Positions 39,827 through 51,700 of a stretch of DNA of 64,000 bases are shown here, one piece after another. The notes below the pieces were generated by a model that saw only the letters and a program-made list of their open reading frames with translations, ran no database searches and was not told the origin of the DNA. Both the position numbers and the translations under genes were made by a program. The stretch is from Ulva prolifera (lineage: Eukaryota; Chlorophyta; Ulvophyceae; Ulvales; Ulvaceae): contig CM041199.1 of the NCBI GenBank assembly GCA_023078555.1, positions 3,406,513 through 3,470,512 of the forward strand. The letters run 5' to 3'. Within the stretch, counting starts at the first letter, position 1. Every line of letters starts with the position of its first letter.

Positions 39827-41750
39827 TCATGCTATAGTGATCATGCTAGCTAGCATAGTCACTAACGATTAACGCTGTCACGTATCCGCTTACAGCCTGA
39901 GAAGAGGGGACGGACACGAGCATTACAAACAAGAGAATCTATTGCGAACCGGGTTCCCCAATCACCGCACTCCAACAGCAGCTCCAACGTTGCAGCGTTA
40001 ATGCTCCCACCCCCACGCCCGTGCATGGCTGTCGCGCGCCCGCTGCCACAAGCCGCGACTGTGCCCAGGCTGCTACTGCGCGTGCCATAGCCACAAAAAA
40101 CGCTGCCATTGTATCGCGGAGACCTGACATATGCGAGATCACGCCGGACATGCAGCATGGAACGCCAAATGCGCTGCACGCACGCGTGCACCGGTCGCAA
40201 GCGGTCCTCGTGCGCTCGAGGTCGAACACGGCTGTCGCAGTAGTCCTTACAAAAGACGGGATGGGTTTGAAAATGCACTGCATACCTTCCTCTGTTGCAT
40301 TAGTTTCCACATGTGCAGCAGCGGTGCAGCAGCGGTAGTCGCGCATGTCGATCGCTCGGGCAGCGTGTGTCAGGCCAGCACTGATTATTTACGGCAGGAA
40401 CATCCGCTGCACAGCATTTGATATCAAAAATTGCTCAGCCTACTGTCGTCCGAGTTGCATGCGTGCGTAGCTAGCTGTGCAAACGGATGGCAAGGTCATC
40501 GCGCGCCATTGCGGATTGCTGCCGGCGCTGCTGCATGGAGCGCACGCTTGACAGCGAATGATATCGCCGGATCTACGTGCACATCCAAATATCTGCTTCT
40601 GTTGCCTGCCCAGATTGCGCTACATAGAGGTATGTTGCAGTCTCAGCATCTGTCTGCCGCCTCAGGCGGGCCACGTGCGAGCAGTGTGTGCATAGCCATC
40701 GACGGGAATATTCGTCCCTCTGGATTCGAACGTGAATTCACGCAAACGAAGGCGAGATCTTCGAAGATGCAAGCCACGAGCTGCTGCTTCGCTGAAAGAG
40801 ACTTGTGCTGCAGGTCACACCCGAGGCGCTATGACAATGGCTGGGGCTCATGATCACGTCCATCCCAGCGATCGATTCAGCCTGGCCGAGCACTCGAGCC
40901 ACGACAGCCCAGCGCCACATCTCACGCCACCGTTGCGAAGCAGCGCTAGCTCGACCGGCTTCACAAGCACCACCCCAACACCATGGAAAGCCGGCAAGCT
41001 CCCCGACTCTGATGATGGCTGTAGCCAGGCCGTGCACGCGGAACCTGCATACCATGGCCGCGGAAGTGGTGCAGGTGCATTCTTCATAGCTCGTCGTGAA
41101 GGCACATGAGCGGTCCAAGCTTCAGCAAGCCTGCAGCAGATCGAAAGGGTCTAAACAAGTCTGCACATGATCGCGGCTAAGGTTGTATGTCTAATGAGAT
41201 CTAGTATTGTATGTAGTTATAAAGGACAGAGGCCGGGCATCGGGCCATTGCTAGAAATCCACTCGCAAACCCACTCACTCGTTCATCGCTCATTGTATTG
41301 TATGTATGTATGTACGTATGTTTTTTGTGTAATGAGATACAACGTCGTGTACAGGCCAAGACAATTTTAAACAACATGTGGCTGCCAAAGTGTCCTTGCT
41401 AGATCTCAGCAACGCAGAGTTGCAATTCCTGGCAGTAACATGCTCCCAAGCCGTGCAATGTTTCGTAACTGTGTTGATGGTGTAATCACATAGACTCCCA
41501 CAGCACAGCCACTAGTGCTCAGGAGAGCTAGGTGTGGAGGCACATGTGCATCGAGTGTTGCAACACCCGATGAATTGCATCTTCCTAGGAAGAGTCTATA
41601 GTCACCGGAGCAGCTGGCTCGCTTCATGCTGGCTTTCCATGCAGCTTCGAGCACGCGCACCTCTGACGGCTCACTGCAGCATCTTCTCCACAGGGTCAGC
41701 TGGGCCACGCAGCGCATGCATGTGCAGGTGCGCCGGGGCCTGCCTCGGCG
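39827..41750. repeat. Intergenic half of a ~7-kb tandem duplication (unit A)
   Basis: From about 40020 this region aligns in blocks with 46630-47760: a CATGCATGGCTGTCGCG block, GGTATGTTGCAGTCTCAG-like blocks and TTGTGCTGCAGGTCA blocks keep the same order and an offset of about 6.6-7.0 kb. It leads into DMT copy 2. A GTATGTAGTTATAAAGGACA repeat, related to 54231-54640, lies at 41205-41290. No gene of its own recognised. Confidence 0.65.
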
Positions 41751-44579
41751 ATGCCTGCGCTAGCAGCTGGAACCGCCACTGCAGCGCACGCCTCCTCGGT
41801 CAAGAATGGCCGCGGACTTTCGAAGAAGTCTCACACCTGCGATGTGTGCCGGGGTGCCCGGGACGATTTCACTGAAAGCCCCACGCATCGCCACAGTGCT
41901 GACATGGCCGGCGCCACGTCGTCTGAATTGTCAGCACCTGTAGACGGAGAAGGGGGCACACAACAGATGCATGGGGGGCATGCAACTGGCGGCAGCAAGC
42001 CCCTCTCGGTCTGGGTCCGCAGCACGTCGACGCTCGACAGCGCAGCAAGCATGATGAGCATGCATATGCCCAGCAGCAACAGCGAGACAGCGGATGCCGG
42101 TGTGCAACACGTCGGCCGGCTGCCAGTGGGGGGCAGCACTTCGTCGTTTGTGAAGGAGGACCACGGCACCCTCTCTGCATCTTCAGACACATCCGAGTCC
42201 CCCATGTACATGCATGATCACGAGCCGTCAGAGGTGCGCACCGAGTCGATCGCCAGCTTCCAGATTGCATGCATGGCAAATGCATGCATACTGCCACTGC
42301 CTCCGAGTCAATGCTAGGTGCTCTCATGGTGGCAGCCTCGTATGGCAACGGTGGCCACAGCTTGGTATCGACAAAGCGATCATGGCGAAGCAGCATCGTT
42401 GAGGTCAGGTCTGCAGCCGCCGGAATTCTGCTGCCGCATGCTGAACGTGGGTCGACTGCCGCAGGTGCTGCTGGAGTCGGTGCACGTGGTCCACGGCAAG
42501 GTTGCCACCGAGCTGCTGGAGCCGCTGCTGCCGCCGTCGGCGGCCATCACCGCCGCGGCGGCGGCGCAACCGCCACAGGACGACATCAGGACGGGCATGC
42601 TGTACTACGCGGCCTCCTCCGTATTCTACGCCGGCATGGCCGTCTGTTCCAAGGTGCTGCAGGCGGAGGGCTACCCGGTGTGGGAGCTCACGCTCTTCCG
42701 CGCCCTCGTCATCCTCACCGTCTCGCTGTCCGCGATCCTCTCTGCCGGTGCGGGCCGAAGAGGTGAACATGCATGCTGCGTGTACTGGGCTCTCCTCGCT
42801 GCCGCTGCTGCGCAGGTTTGCAGAGTGGCATGGAAACCAGATCTAGAATGGAATCCCTGTCTCATAACACATACAGCAGCAGTGCTTGTGGATCGCTCCG
42901 TATCAAGTCGACACCTTCCCCATTTGAGTTGTACAATGCCCCCCCCCCCCCCCCCCCCTCGCGATCTTACATCGACATCCGACCTGTCATATCTGGTGTG
43001 CAGGTGGCAGTCCGTGGGGTGTGCGGCGGGGTCTCCTCCTCCTCCGCGGCACCCTCGGCTACGCGAACATCGCACTCTTCTTCTCCGCCTGCTACCTCCT
43101 GCCCATCGCCACGGCCACCACCTTCTCCTCCTTCGCGCCCCTCATCGTCGCGCTGCTCAGCCCGTGGCTCCTGCGCGAGGCCGTCAGCCCGGCGGCCGCG
43201 GCCGTCATCCCGCTGTGCATCGTCGGCGTCGTGCTGTGCACGGAGCCGGCGGCGCTGTTCGGCGAGGGGGCCGTCGCCCTGAGTACTATGGGTCTTGTGG
43301 TCGGGCTGGCGCAGCCGTTCTTCGCCGCTGCGGTCAAGGTGAGCGTCGTGTTGGTGCCGTGTGTCTGCATGCGTGCTCATGCATCATATGCCCCACTTCT
43401 CAGAGAATCGGGAGCGCGACATCGACGCGAGTGACATATTTCGTCGATCTGTTCGCCTGACATGATGGGCCTCATGCTGCCGTGTGTGCAAAAGCGGCGG
43501 CGTGCACATCATGATGTGCGGCCACATTCTCTTCTGTAGACGACTGCACGATGTCATGCGCTCGCGAACATTGCATCTTTCATCGAGGAAAGAGCCGGAG
43601 ACGCAGCTGCAGGTCGCACCGCAGGCAGTGCACAGCGGGACACGGCACACCAGACACAAGAGTATGGTTGTCCACTGCCATGTGGTGCAAAGTCCTGGCA
43701 TTCATGCGCTGCGGGTCTAGCAGGCTGGGACCATGCGGTGACTTCCTGCCGATCCATCATGATGGTCATTGCTCCAAGCACCTCGACACTTGGTACTACC
43801 TGGCAATAGTGTACCAGGCGATTCTATACAGACGAGCCGGCCCTTGACGAGGACCCTCTGTGTGTTAACATGCGTGTATTGTGCTTGAAAGCATCCCAAG
43901 GGGCTGGTGTCGTTGGTTCGGCGCTGTGGCGTGCACTCGCCCCTGTAACACATACACATATGCCGCATATGCGGCACCCCATTCAGTCTGGGGAGCACAT
44001 GCTGGACAACTCCAACACCGCGGCCTCAGGCTGCTGTGAGATGCTGACTGGGATGCGATGCAGCCAAACCTTCAAGTTTGCACCGTGTTGTGACACGACA
44101 GGCTGGACTCATGCGACACACACGCTCTCATGAACTCGTAAACCCTGACTGACAGGATGCCTGGTCGTCGGCTGATCCCGCCCGCACACATGCAGATGGT
44201 CATCCGGGAGCTGCGCAAGACCGAGGCCACGCAGGTCATCATCTTCTACCTCGTCCTATCGACCCTCGGGTACTCCCTGCTCGGCTGCGCCTTCACGTGG
44301 CGCCAGCTCATCACCCCCCGCAGCGGCCGCGACTGCGCGCTCCTGCTCGGCCTCGGGCTGTGCGGCTACGGCAACCAGCTCTGCACCACGAAGGGCCTCG
44401 CGAAGGCCAAGGCGGCGTCGGTGATGAGCATGCAGTACTGCGCCATCGTCTTCACGCAGCTCGCGGGGGTGGTGCTGTTTGCTGAGTACCCCTCGCTGCC
44501 GCAGGCCGCCGGCATGGCTCTGATCGTCGCGAGCATGGTGGGGTATCTGTGGTACGAGGCCCGTGCGAAGAACAGGTGA
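41751..44579 (+). CDS. DMT/EamA-family membrane transporter, copy 2 (four exons)
   Basis: Paralogue of the genes at 34.2 and 48.7 kb, probably a metabolite carrier of unknown substrate. Exons 41751-42233, 42465-42747, 43004-43338 and 44196-44579 give 494 residues; donors GTGCGC, GTGCGG and GTGAGC occupy the same places and phases as in the other copies. The N-terminal exon (161 codons) is soluble and conserved mainly around SSFVKEDHGTLSASSDTSES. Two EamA repeats follow: LYYAASSVFYAGMAVCSKVL, GTLGYANIALFFSACYLLP, FAPLIVALLSPWLLREAVSP, RQLITPRSGRDCALL and QYCAIVFTQLAGVVLFAEYP. Exons 3 and 4 are almost identical in DNA to copy 3, while introns do not align. Intron 2 carries 20 C (42939-42958) 45 bases before its acceptor. 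The ATG sits at the site that is TTG in copy 3. Confidence 0.85.
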
Positions 44580-46440
44580 TGCCGCCTGTCTGGAGGGGGG
44601 TGGGAAGTGCTGCAGGCCTGCAGTAAGCGCTTATGCATGTCCTCAGATGCATATGAAGGTTTAGATTGGTCATAGAACGGGGCCAATGGCCTCTTCTGGA
44701 TACAGCTCAGTAATCTTGAGTTACTTTCCTTTTACTTCACACTGCTTGATGCTAATCTGTGTAGTCAAGGTCGGGATGATTTTGGGTCCATCTCTGGTCT
44801 ATGTTGGTTGTTTTGTGGCGTTTTCGGGGTATTGTAATTTTGTTCTTTGTCTAGTCTTGCCCTAGGTCCCCACATGGACCTATGAGCTCGCGCAGGCTCA
44901 CGGCCTCTCATGGGGTCTATGGTTTGTGTGGGTGGGGCGAAATATTGTCATCACACAATGATCGTAAGCACTGCAGCACATCGGTCATCCCTCAAATTTG
45001 AAGGCTTTTTAAGGCTGCACAGTGTGCAGAGCGCCCCAGCAAAACTGCATGCCTTCTGAAGCGGCACGAGCATGGCATTGCAGCTTGCTTCACAGAAGCG
45101 TGATGGCGTTTCAGCCAGCCTGTCTAATGGGCCCCTCTCTGTAGGCCGAGCTCTGCTTCCGGTGTGGCGACCGGGTGTGGATCCTGCAGAGGTTGCAGTT
45201 CTTGCACGTGCGTAGATGGTACATGCTGGGTCCAGAGATTGGGGGAAAGACTAGCGATGAAGCGCCACAGGATGTGCACGAGGCCATGTGCATGCTCAGT
45301 CGGCCGAGCTCTGCAAATGCGTCGAGCCCGCGGCTGGGACAAGGGGACAATCTGCAACTGGACCCGGTGGTGAACGGCCAGGCCGATACTGCGCATGCGC
45401 GCACTGCGGCATTCCACATGGTGTACATGACATGGCGCCACAGGCGTGGTGACTGTGATGGCTGCTGCGGCGACCGCGTGTAGGCCTATGCAGGAGCAGG
45501 GCGGCCCGGTGGCGGGGCGGTCGTGGCGGGTCCCAGGCAAGGCCTTCCCACCAGTCTGGCTGCAGCTATCACTTCTGCATGCATGCATGGTCGCAACTCC
45601 CACGTTGCAGTCTTCTTTGGTGCTCTGCCATGCAATCGCCTGAGCTGACGTGCTGCGTTTGGCGGGAGCCCAATGCATGGGGTTATCTCCAAGGAGGCAG
45701 TTCACTCGTGGATAGTGTGTGTAGTGACACCTTCAGTTCCTGCAGGCGAATGGCCGAAACAGCACGACCAAGCCCATTCGACCACATCGCAATCCTCAAT
45801 TTGCTGTTGGTAAATCGGCTTGCTGCGCGTATTTTGGCCTGAAAGTACACAGAGCCATCTAGCGAGCTCCAGCAATCGGTGTGGGTGCGACTGTCAACTG
45901 CGGCCCCAAAGATTTACTTCGGCACAGTCTCGATGATCCAGGTCTCAGCCTGGAATGGCGTACATCGTCTCTTGCATGAGAACAGCAACATGCCATGATG
46001 TGTGTGTTGATTGCTTGGGTCACGTAGATATCTGATGACGCCAGTCAACAAGGCCGAAAGATGGCATAATCATCCGTGATTGTCATATATAAAGCAGCAG
46101 TCAGTGAACGTTTTACCTCAGATAGTGCAAGATGTGGCCATTGGCCACTTGAACGCGTGACCTTGCTTGCTGCGGTGACTGAGCTGGCTCTGACGGACCA
46201 GATGCCAGACGGTGCCTCATCGATTGCTTCGACACCATCCGCATATGGACCCATTTAATCGATGTCCGATCATTTTTCTGCGCGGTTGCTGCCACATGCA
46301 CGTGTCTACTGCCGAGCAGCTTTGGCTTCCTGCGGGTCAAGACTCGACTCACGCTGAAGTGGTTCCACGCTCAGCTGGCCTCAGTATAGCAGAGTGAATA
46401 GATCTAGACCAACGTAGCGCTACTTACAATCTCGACGCGT
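44580..46440. other. Intergenic region
   Basis: No gene recognised. An open frame at 45175-45483 shows no family resemblance. A possible TGTAA poly(A) signal for DMT copy 2 lies near 44832. Confidence 0.5.
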
Positions 46441-48728
46441 GCTGCGATGCGTGGCAACACATCAGCAGGCGAATTGCAGATCCTGCTGCCATCGCTGAAA
46501 TCGACCGCGGCACTGGAACATAGTAAACGGTGGGCGGTTGCGGCTGGCCATACGCTCACGCTCACTGCCGATCATACACCTTTGCTGCCTGCATGCACGA
46601 GGCAGAGACATCGATCGCTAGATCCCATGCCATGCATGGCTGTCGCGTGCCCGTCTCCACAAGGCCCAGGCCGATGCTGCGTGCGTCATGGCAGCCACAC
46701 AATCGCACCTGTCGAGATCTGATGTATGCAAGGAAATCTCTTCACCCGCAGACATGTTGAGGTGGAGCACGTTTACGGCGCGGCGCTGACTAGGCCCCCA
46801 TTGCAAGCAGCTGCAGGCCGCGAGAGCTCGAGGTCGTACAGGCCTGGTCAAACTTTGACCGTCACACGCAGCTCGCTTGCTCAGCTTCAGCTTGCGGCAG
46901 GTCACCGCTGGGTACTTAAGGATCAGCTATTCTTGGCACGCATTGACACGCAGCCTGGTGGTAAGGCACTGTACATGTGCGCGTGCAGTCGAGTGCCCGT
47001 TTGGCAAGGTCAGTGCCCTTCTGAATTCCGGCCCTGCTGCATGGAGGCCACCCTTGACACCATTTCTGCCATTCCTGCATGCCCAGCAAGACCTCTGTAG
47101 CCTCTTGATTGCCAAAGCTGCGCTTCGACGAGGTATGCTGCAGTCACAGCTCACAGCATCTGTCTGCCACCGCTGGCTATGTGTGCATGCATAGGACGGA
47201 ATGTCCTTGTTGTCCAGCAACACGAGCGAAATTCCACTCCATGATCCGGCATACATATCAGTTGGATGTGGCTCCTTCTGGGACACATCCACGACGTGCA
47301 GTGTCCGGGCTTTGGAGCCAGCGTCTCTCACAGTTCAGTGTCGCTGGAATCCGCGTCATGAGTAGTTTGAATCATTTGTCCGTTGTCGCACCTCGACGAC
47401 AGACTGCAGCCAGGTCAGTCAACTTCGAGTGAAAGTGGATGTGAAAATGACCTATGAATCAGGCTATGATCACGTTCAGTAGGCCACGCTGCCGCGCTGA
47501 AGCTGATGCTCGCGTCACGTTTGACGCCATGGGCCTCAGCGGTATACCGCGGTACCAGCATGGCTCTAGCCGAGAAGATGGTTCCTATATCGGAATATCC
47601 AACACTGACAGCCAGGTAGCGAGCTGTTGGAACGACCCGCTGCAACAGACCTGTGCTGCAGGTCAAACCTGAGTCCCCATGCTAGGGGCTGGTGCTTAGA
47701 TCCATGCCATCGGGCAATCCAACCTAACTGAGCACATGAGCCAAGACAGCCAAGAATCGACACCAAATTGGGCGGAGCAATTGCAGTGCAGTGCTCGCTT
47801 GGACTCTGGCGCACACACCGGATCCACAGCTTTCGACGCCTCCATGTCTATAGACATGTATACTGGCTGTGGTAGCGCCTGTGACCAGGGCGAGCAAGTG
47901 GGAGATGGAGTTGATCTCAGAGATACGGGTGCTTCACAACACCTCTATGTGCCTGTAGCTGTATATTTGTTGAAAGGTGGGTCATTGTTGAAGAGCCCGA
48001 GGCACCATTCGAATCTGGGGTGCACATGTGGGGCACCATGGCTGGGATAGGGTTTGTTGTCAAAGGAATCTGTTGTCAGGGTCTCCATGGCTTTGGCAGC
48101 CTCTTGCCTTGAACCCTTCTGCGTCAATGGGGTGGCTTGGGTGTGGTGTCTTCCTATGTGATTCACACGGTGCGACCTGCTCCTCTGATCGTGTAGCTGC
48201 AACATAATTTGGCCCACATGCGGCAGTAGTCACGGCACTTCCGGATCGCCGCTCCTGCTGCAACTCGATGCCGTTGTAGCTCAATCAGCCTGGCATCGAA
48301 TCTGGTGCCGTGTGCTCATGATTCGGACACACAGCATATCACTACACTGCTGCTGAAGCTCGACGTGGGTGCTCTCTCGGCTATGTACATAGCCGAGTAC
48401 ATGTACTTCCTGAATTGTGTATTATGTAGTAATGTAGAGGCGCACATGCAAAGCATGCCTTCCCGCGTGGAGAGCTATCTGGAACCTTGTTAGCGGCCAG
48501 ACTTCGCACCGGCCTGTCAAGGAGGAGTGACTGCCTGAAAAGCACGGCTGCTCTCGCATTTGCTGGATTCCTAGGCCTATCACAAAGGGGCCTCGCCGGA
48601 GCGCACCATGGTGTATGTGTGGAGGCTGATCTGCAGCGCTGGGGTGACTATGTTCTCCTCGGACAGCACCCTGTCGACACTGCCTGTACCACGCAGCGCG
48701 TGCTTGTGCAGGTCCGCCGGTGCAAGAC
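46441..48728. repeat. Intergenic half of a ~7-kb tandem duplication (unit B)
   Basis: Collinear, diverged counterpart of 40020-41750 leading into DMT copy 3 (offset 6.6 kb at the left, 6.98 kb at exon 1, 7.08 kb at exon 4). No gene of its own recognised. Confidence 0.65.
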
Positions 48729-51658
48729 TTGGCGCCGCCTGTAGCCGCGAACGGCTCAGTCGCTGCAACGCACGCCCCGTCCATCCAGATCGACGCCCGA
48801 GGTCTAGATCGACTCGAGGTCCCCCAGGATCACTGCAGCGCTGACGTGGCCACGTCCGCTGACTTGTCACCTTCCGCAGGCGCAGGTGAGGGAACGCATC
48901 GCATGCATGGCGACCATGCACCAGGTGGCAGAGGCCGCCTCGCAGTCAGGGTCCGCAGTATGGCGACGGTCAGCAGCGCAGCAAGCATGACGAGCATGCA
49001 TTCGCCAGGTGGCAACGATCAGTTCACGGACGCCGGTTCGCATCATGGCTGCCTGCGAGGGGTCCGCGCCGCGTCGTTTGTGAAGGAGGACTGCCGCGCG
49101 CCCTCGGAATCGTCCGACACGTCCGAGTCGCCTGTGCGCATGCATGAGCAGCCAGAGGTGCGCACGCAACCTAGTTGAGTCAGGATTCCGACTGCATGCA
49201 CGCATGTAGACCTGCACACTGCGATCACCAAGATCGCCAGCACGGCGCTAGATGCTATTAATGTTGCACCGGAAACCTCATAAGGCGACTCTGTGACAAC
49301 GGATCCTACCCCCATGATCCCTCTAAGCCCCCCCCCCCACCCCCCCCCCTGATTGTGTGGTGGCTGCCGCAGGTGGCCCTGCAGACCGTGCGTGTGGTAC
49401 CCGGCAAGACCATCTCGGAAGTGATGGAGCCTCTCCTCCCGACATCGACCCCCGCAACGGCGGCGGTGGCCGCCGCGCCGCAACCGCCACAGGATGACGT
49501 CAGGGCGGGCATGCTGTACTACGCGGCCTCCTCAGTGTTTTTCGCCGGCATGGCCGTCTGTTCCAAGGTGCTGCAGGATGAGGGCTACCCGGTCTGGGAG
49601 CTCACGCTCTTCCGCGCCCTCATCATCCTCGCGGTCTCGCTGTCCGCGATCCTCTCTGCCGGTGCGGGCCGCTGTGATGCACACGCGTGCTGTGCATGCT
49701 GGGTGAAGAGGCCCTGCTGTGCATGCTGGGTGAAGAGGCCCTGCTGTGCGTGCTGGGCCCTTGAGCGCAAGAGTGCCGAATGCCATAGATCAGTCGACTG
49801 ACTCACAGCCGGCATGCCTCATGGTCCGAGGCGGCAACAGATGCCGCCACACTGCGATGTTGGCGTGTGCTACGCATGCTGCGTGCTGCGTGCTGCCGGC
49901 GGTCTGGGAGGCCGCGTTGCCGCAAGCAACACCGCCCCGGAGGGGCGCCCCCGCCCTCCGCCGCAGCATGCTAACATTCCCACTAGCAGGTTTGCCTAGC
50001 CCCGGCGTTCCTGTGGACCGCCAATCTGGTCAATCAACATGGTACATTTCTGTGATCTAGACGTCTGTCTCCCCAGACGTGCAGGGGTGTCTCCCCTCAC
50101 GATGCCGTGACGCACGCTGCAAGGCGTGTGCGTAGTCAACACACTCAGCGTGCCCCATTCTCATGCGTCTGCAAGTCCATGATGTGTGTGAAGCGCTGCG
50201 GGATCCCGGCGTGCAGGTGGCAGTCCGTGGGGTGTCCGGCGCGGCCTCCTCCTCCTCCGCGGCACCCTCGGCTACGCGAACATCGCACTCTTCTTCTCCG
50301 CCTGCTACCTCCTGCCCATCGCCACGGCCACCACCTTCTCCTTCTTCGCGCCCCTCATCGTTGCGCTGCTCAGCCCGTGGCTCCTGCGCGAGGCCGTCAG
50401 CCCGGCGGCCGCGGCCGTCATCCCGCTGTGCATCGTCGGCGTCGTGCTGTGCACGCAGCCGCCGCTGCTGTTTGGTGGAGGGGCCACCGCGCTGAGCGCC
50501 GGCGGGCTGGTGGTCGGGCTGGCCCAGCCGTTCTTCGGTGCCACCGTCAAGGTGAGCAGCCCGCCCAGCAGTACTAGTAAGTCCATGCATGTACTTGACT
50601 TGTTCAAAGGTGAGGAGGCCGGTAGCTCTCTGCAGGAACAGCGCGTAGCATTGCAGCAGGCCCAGCATGCATGTGTGTGTTGTATACGCTTTTTACATAC
50701 GGTATGAGCACCGTGTGCGTGTGCCACCATTGACCCGGCAACGGTGTCACAGGCAACACGTGCAGCAGGGCCCTCTGGGTGTGTGTTCCCATCGTAGACT
50801 TCCTCTTTGCATGCGTGTGGATAGCACCTACGCTGTTATGTGCTGACGGTGCCTGGCCACAGACTATGTGACGAGGTGCACGGGCAGCATGTGTTGCACG
50901 GACATAGTCGGAACACTGCCGATAGATAGCACATCAGCATCGCATAGCAACACAGCAAAAGACAATGGCATCAGCGTTTTCCCACCCAACCCAGAGCAGT
51001 TGGAGGTCACCCCGGCCACACTGGGGCAGCCTAACAAACTGTACCACACCTCCAAGCTGGCCACACTGGTGCAGCCTCACAAACTGTATCACACCTCCGA
51101 GCTCTCTACCACCACGCGCCTCCACGCAGAGTTATTCACAGACACCCATATGTTCAACAACATGTGCGTGCCACTCGCCGCTTTGAGCCACGCAGCCCCC
51201 CCCCCCCCCCCCCCCCCGTCGTGTCTGGCTGGTACCTGATGGCCCTCTGACTGCTCTAGAGCTCATGCACGCAGATGGTCATCCGGGAGCTGCGCAAGAC
51301 CGAGGCCACGCAGGTCATCATCTTCTACCTCGTCCTATCGACCCTCGGGTACTCCCTGCTCGGCTGCGCCTTCACGTGGCGCCAGCTCATCACCCCCCGC
51401 AGCGGCCGCGACTGCGCGCTCCTGCTCGTCTTCGGGCTGTGCGGCTACGGCAACCAGCTCTGCACCACGAAGGGCCTCGCGAAGGCCAAGGCGGCGTCGG
51501 TGATGAGCATGCAGTACTGCGCCATCGTCTTCACGCAGCTCGCGGGGGTGGTGCTGTTTGCGGAGTACCCCTCGCTGCCGCAGGCCGCCGGCATGACGCT
51601 GATCGTCGCGAGCATGGCCGGGTACCTGTGGTACGAGGCCCGTGCGAAGAACAGGTGA
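48729..51658 (+). CDS. DMT/EamA-family membrane transporter, copy 3 (four exons, start uncertain)
   Basis: Third tandem paralogue. Exons 48729-49157, 49373-49661, 50217-50551 and 51275-51658, same phases as the other copies; about 479 codons if counted from 48729. The codon aligned with the start of copy 2 is TTG (48729), and no in-frame ATG exists between the upstream stop (48645) and the ATG near 48904. So translation either starts at a non-ATG codon, comes from an unseen 5' exon, or makes a shorter N-terminus. Membrane exons are fully conserved (EGYPVWELTLFRALIILAVS; GTLGYANIALFFSACYLLP; CGYGNQLCTTKGLAKAKAAS). Intron 1 has a C tract (49328-49349) 22 bases before the acceptor. Intron 2 starts with a 29-bp GTGCTGTGCATGCTGGG-type tandem repeat. 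Intron 3 has a 36-bp repeat pair (51017-51105) and 22 C (51196-51217). A transposon begins 42 bp after the stop. Confidence 0.8.
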
Positions 51659-51700
51659 AGATGGCTATCGCGACAGCCGGCTGATCGTGAGGATGGGGGT

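Noticed and set aside
45175-45483. Gene between DMT copies 2 and 3
   Set aside because: Composition and motifs are uninformative, and there is no counterpart between copies 1 and 2.
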